A DNA stretch of 64,000 nucleotides from Herbinix sp. Lineage in GTDB: Bacteria > Bacillota > Clostridia > Lachnospirales > Lachnospiraceae. Positions within the stretch are counted from its first letter, which is position 1. Each line of letters opens with the position of its first letter. Below, piece by piece: positions 62,703-64,000 of the stretch. The stretch spans positions 343,233 to 407,232 of the forward strand of contig JAQSYO010000002.1 in assembly GCA_029256105.1 (NCBI GenBank), given 5' to 3'. The notes beneath the pieces were generated by a model. The model searched no databases. It was not told the origin of the DNA and saw only the letters and a program-made list of their open reading frames with translations. The translations under genes were made by a program, and so were the position numbers.

Positions 62703-63533
62703 ATGAAAAATATATTCAAAAAGAATCAGATCATAATTACAGCATTGGCAATTATGATTGTAATCGCCGGGTATCTAAGCTTTACCAACGATGATACACC
62801 GAAGAACGATGCTAACACGCTAGAAGCGACGAATCCGGATTCCGAAGATTATGATATATTCACGGAGCTGGAAGAGGGGACGGATGTGGCAACTGAAACC
62901 GGAACTGACGCGGACGTAACCGGAACGGAAGCTACAGATGCTGATGTTGAGACAGATACTACGGACGTAGCGACGGAAGATGCCGATGCCGATGTGACAG
63001 TTGCAGAAGATAGTGACGAAACCACTCCAGTGGCTTCGGAAGATGCTTCTGAAGAAACTGCAGATATCTCAGATGAAGATATTTTGGATACCGCACAGGA
63101 TGTGGCTGATAACGGTGAATTGAATCTAGATGATGGTGTTCCAGGCGAAGCAGTTCTTGCTAATGCAGCACGTGACTCAAGTTTCTTCATTTCTACAAAA
63201 ATTGAGCGCGAGCAGACCAGAGCTATGAGCAAAGATACTTTGATGGATGTAATTGGAAGCACAACAATCTCGGAAGAAGCAAAACAGGAAGCAATTGATC
63301 GCATGATCGAACTCACTGACATTGCTGAAAAAGAAAATGCAACTGAGATGTTATTAGAAGCAAAAGGTTTTGACGGAGCAGTTGTATTTATCGTTGATGG
63401 TGAAGCCGATGTAGTAGTTAATGCAGAAACACTTTCCGACCAACAACTTGCTATCATTGAATCAGTTGTTAAAGATAAGACTGATATTTCTGCAAAGCAT
63501 ATCACGATTAACCCAGTAGTAGTTACTGAATAA
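62703..63533 (+). CDS. spoIIIAH: Stage III sporulation protein AH with acidic insert
   Basis: 276 aa. An N-terminal anchor (residues about 8-25) is followed by about 90 residues rich in Asp, Glu, Thr, Ala and Val with TDAD/TDVAT-like repeats. The C-terminal ring-building (YscJ-like) domain then begins near SSFFISTKIEREQTRAMSKD. SpoIIIAH meets SpoIIQ across the intermembrane space. The acidic linker is much longer than in Bacillus and probably flexible. AGGAGG precedes the ATG. Confidence 0.95.
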   Translation: MKNIFKKNQIIITALAIMIVIAGYLSFTNDDTPKNDANTLEATNPDSEDYDIFTELEEGTDVATETGTDADVTGTEATDADVETDTTDVATEDADADVTVAEDSDETTPVASEDASEETADISDEDILDTAQDVADNGELNLDDGVPGEAVLANAARDSSFFISTKIEREQTRAMSKDTLMDVIGSTTISEEAKQEAIDRMIELTDIAEKENATEMLLEAKGFDGAVVFIVDGEADVVVNAETLSDQQLAIIESVVKDKTDISAKHITINPVVVTE

Positions 63534-63553
63534 ATGATTTTATTTATTTATAA

Positions 63554-63581
63554 TTGCAAAAGTTGAGAAGTTTGGTATAAT
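63554..63581 (+). promoter_or_regulatory. Sigma-A promoter of the Asp23-family gene
   Basis: TTGCAA (63554-63559), 16-bp spacer, TATAAT (63576-63581), 65 bases before the GTG start. Confidence 0.7.
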
Positions 63582-63646
63582 ACTATATAATGTAATTAAA
63601 ATATAGGGAATACCGGATAACGATAGGAACTTAGGAGGTAATCATT

Positions 63647-64000
63647 GTGAGTAAGGAACCGGAGATCAGAAACACATATAAGATACATGAAAATGGTAAG
63701 GTTGGAGAAGTGCAGATAGCAGATGAAGTCGTTGCAACCATCGCTGGTTTGGCGGCTACAGAAGTAAAAGGCGTATCTGCAACATCCGGTAACGTCACCA
63801 ATGAACTTGCCGGTAAATTGGGAAAGAAGAACTTATCCAAAGGAGTTAAGGTTGTAGTAAACCCGGATGCAGTTTCGGTTGATATGGCACTTACCTTGGA
63901 TTATGGATATGGTATCCCCGAAACAGCAAAACAAGTGCAAGAAAAGGTGAAGTTGGCGATAGAGAATATGACCGGTTTGCAGGTCAAAGAGGTTAACATC
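63647..64000 (+). CDS. Asp23/Gls24-family protein, 3'-truncated by window
   Basis: 118 codons are visible before the window ends. GTG start 6-7 bases after TTAGGAGG. The Asp23 fold is recognisable: GEVQIADEVVATIAGLAATEVKGV and the later VDMALTLDYGYGIPETAKQVQEKVKLAIENMTGLQVKEVNI. Proteins of this family associate with the membrane and cell-envelope stress; in clostridia the gene commonly sits between spoIIIAH and nusB. Confidence 0.93.
   Translation, partial: MSKEPEIRNTYKIHENGKVGEVQIADEVVATIAGLAATEVKGVSATSGNVTNELAGKLGKKNLSKGVKVVVNPDAVSVDMALTLDYGYGIPETAKQVQEKVKLAIENMTGLQVKEVNI

Noticed and set aside
62849..63505. 218-codon Ser/Ala/Val-rich ORF on the minus strand
   Set aside because: Antisense shadow of the acidic repeat in spoIIIAH; no ribosome site and low-complexity composition.

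Overview
The window is a low-GC chromosomal segment from a spore-forming Firmicute. The complete spoIIIAA-AH operon, a T-box leader in front of pheS, class 1B dihydroorotate dehydrogenase (pyrK/pyrD), AGGAGG ribosome sites and plant-polysaccharide hydrolases (GH95, GH5) point to a clostridium of the Lachnospiraceae, close to the Lachnoclostridium phytofermentans type. The species is inference. No rRNA, tRNA, transposase, phage module or CRISPR array was seen.

Layout. 1-1.6 kb: end of an envelope-stress-type operon (DUF1700-like, DUF4097, PspC). 1.7-2.9 kb (minus): CheY and a CheX-like phosphatase with an N-terminal MshEN-like repeat region. 3.3-10.8 kb: argS, two ATPases, a Nudix-like protein, pyrC and pyrF, with unusual SD/anti-SD hairpin arrays before the Nudix gene and before pyrF. 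10.9-12.9 kb (minus): cyclophilin and a CYP152-type P450. 13.0-16.4 kb: yjbQ, pyrK-pyrD, pyrE and a 50-aa membrane peptide. 16.6-21.8 kb: an AraC regulator with two xylose-isomerase-like TIM barrels and two Gfo/Idh/MocA dehydrogenases, probably sugar or glycoside catabolism. 21.8-25.3 kb: a probable attenuator (promoter, 43-aa leader, terminator) before an ABC-F gene, then queA.

25.5-29.0 kb: nitrogen region. A sigma-A promoter is followed by seven 59-bp tandem hairpin/terminator repeats, a small membrane protein, amt and two PII genes that lack the uridylylated tyrosine. 29.2-32.1 kb: a miniature kinase-like protein, a COG2509-type flavoprotein and a Cof-type HAD phosphatase. 32.2-36.0 kb: two paralogous exported proteins of unknown function. 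36.2-40.4 kb: T-box, pheS, pheT. 40.4-46.8 kb: small accessory genes (two GNATs, P-loop kinase, SdpI, Nudix, CPBP protease, HD protein, zinc-ribbon protein) and a frameshifted HD remnant. 46.9-51.3 kb: GH95 fucosidase, MscL with a C-terminal zinc ribbon, cytoplasmic GH5. 51.5-57.6 kb: yqeG, aroK, aroQ, Xaa-Pro peptidase, efp, an HTH/membrane-protein pair with three operator-like repeats, a nucleotidyltransferase and aroE. 57.8-64 kb: spoIIIAA-AH, then an Asp23 gene cut by the window end.

Most notable candidates: the ABC-F leader attenuator, the seven-hairpin leader of the amt operon, the SD/anti-SD hairpin arrays in the pyrimidine operon, a MshEN-CheX fusion that could link c-di-GMP to CheY dephosphorylation, and a three-hairpin intergenic element present both between pyrD and pyrE and between pheS and pheT.
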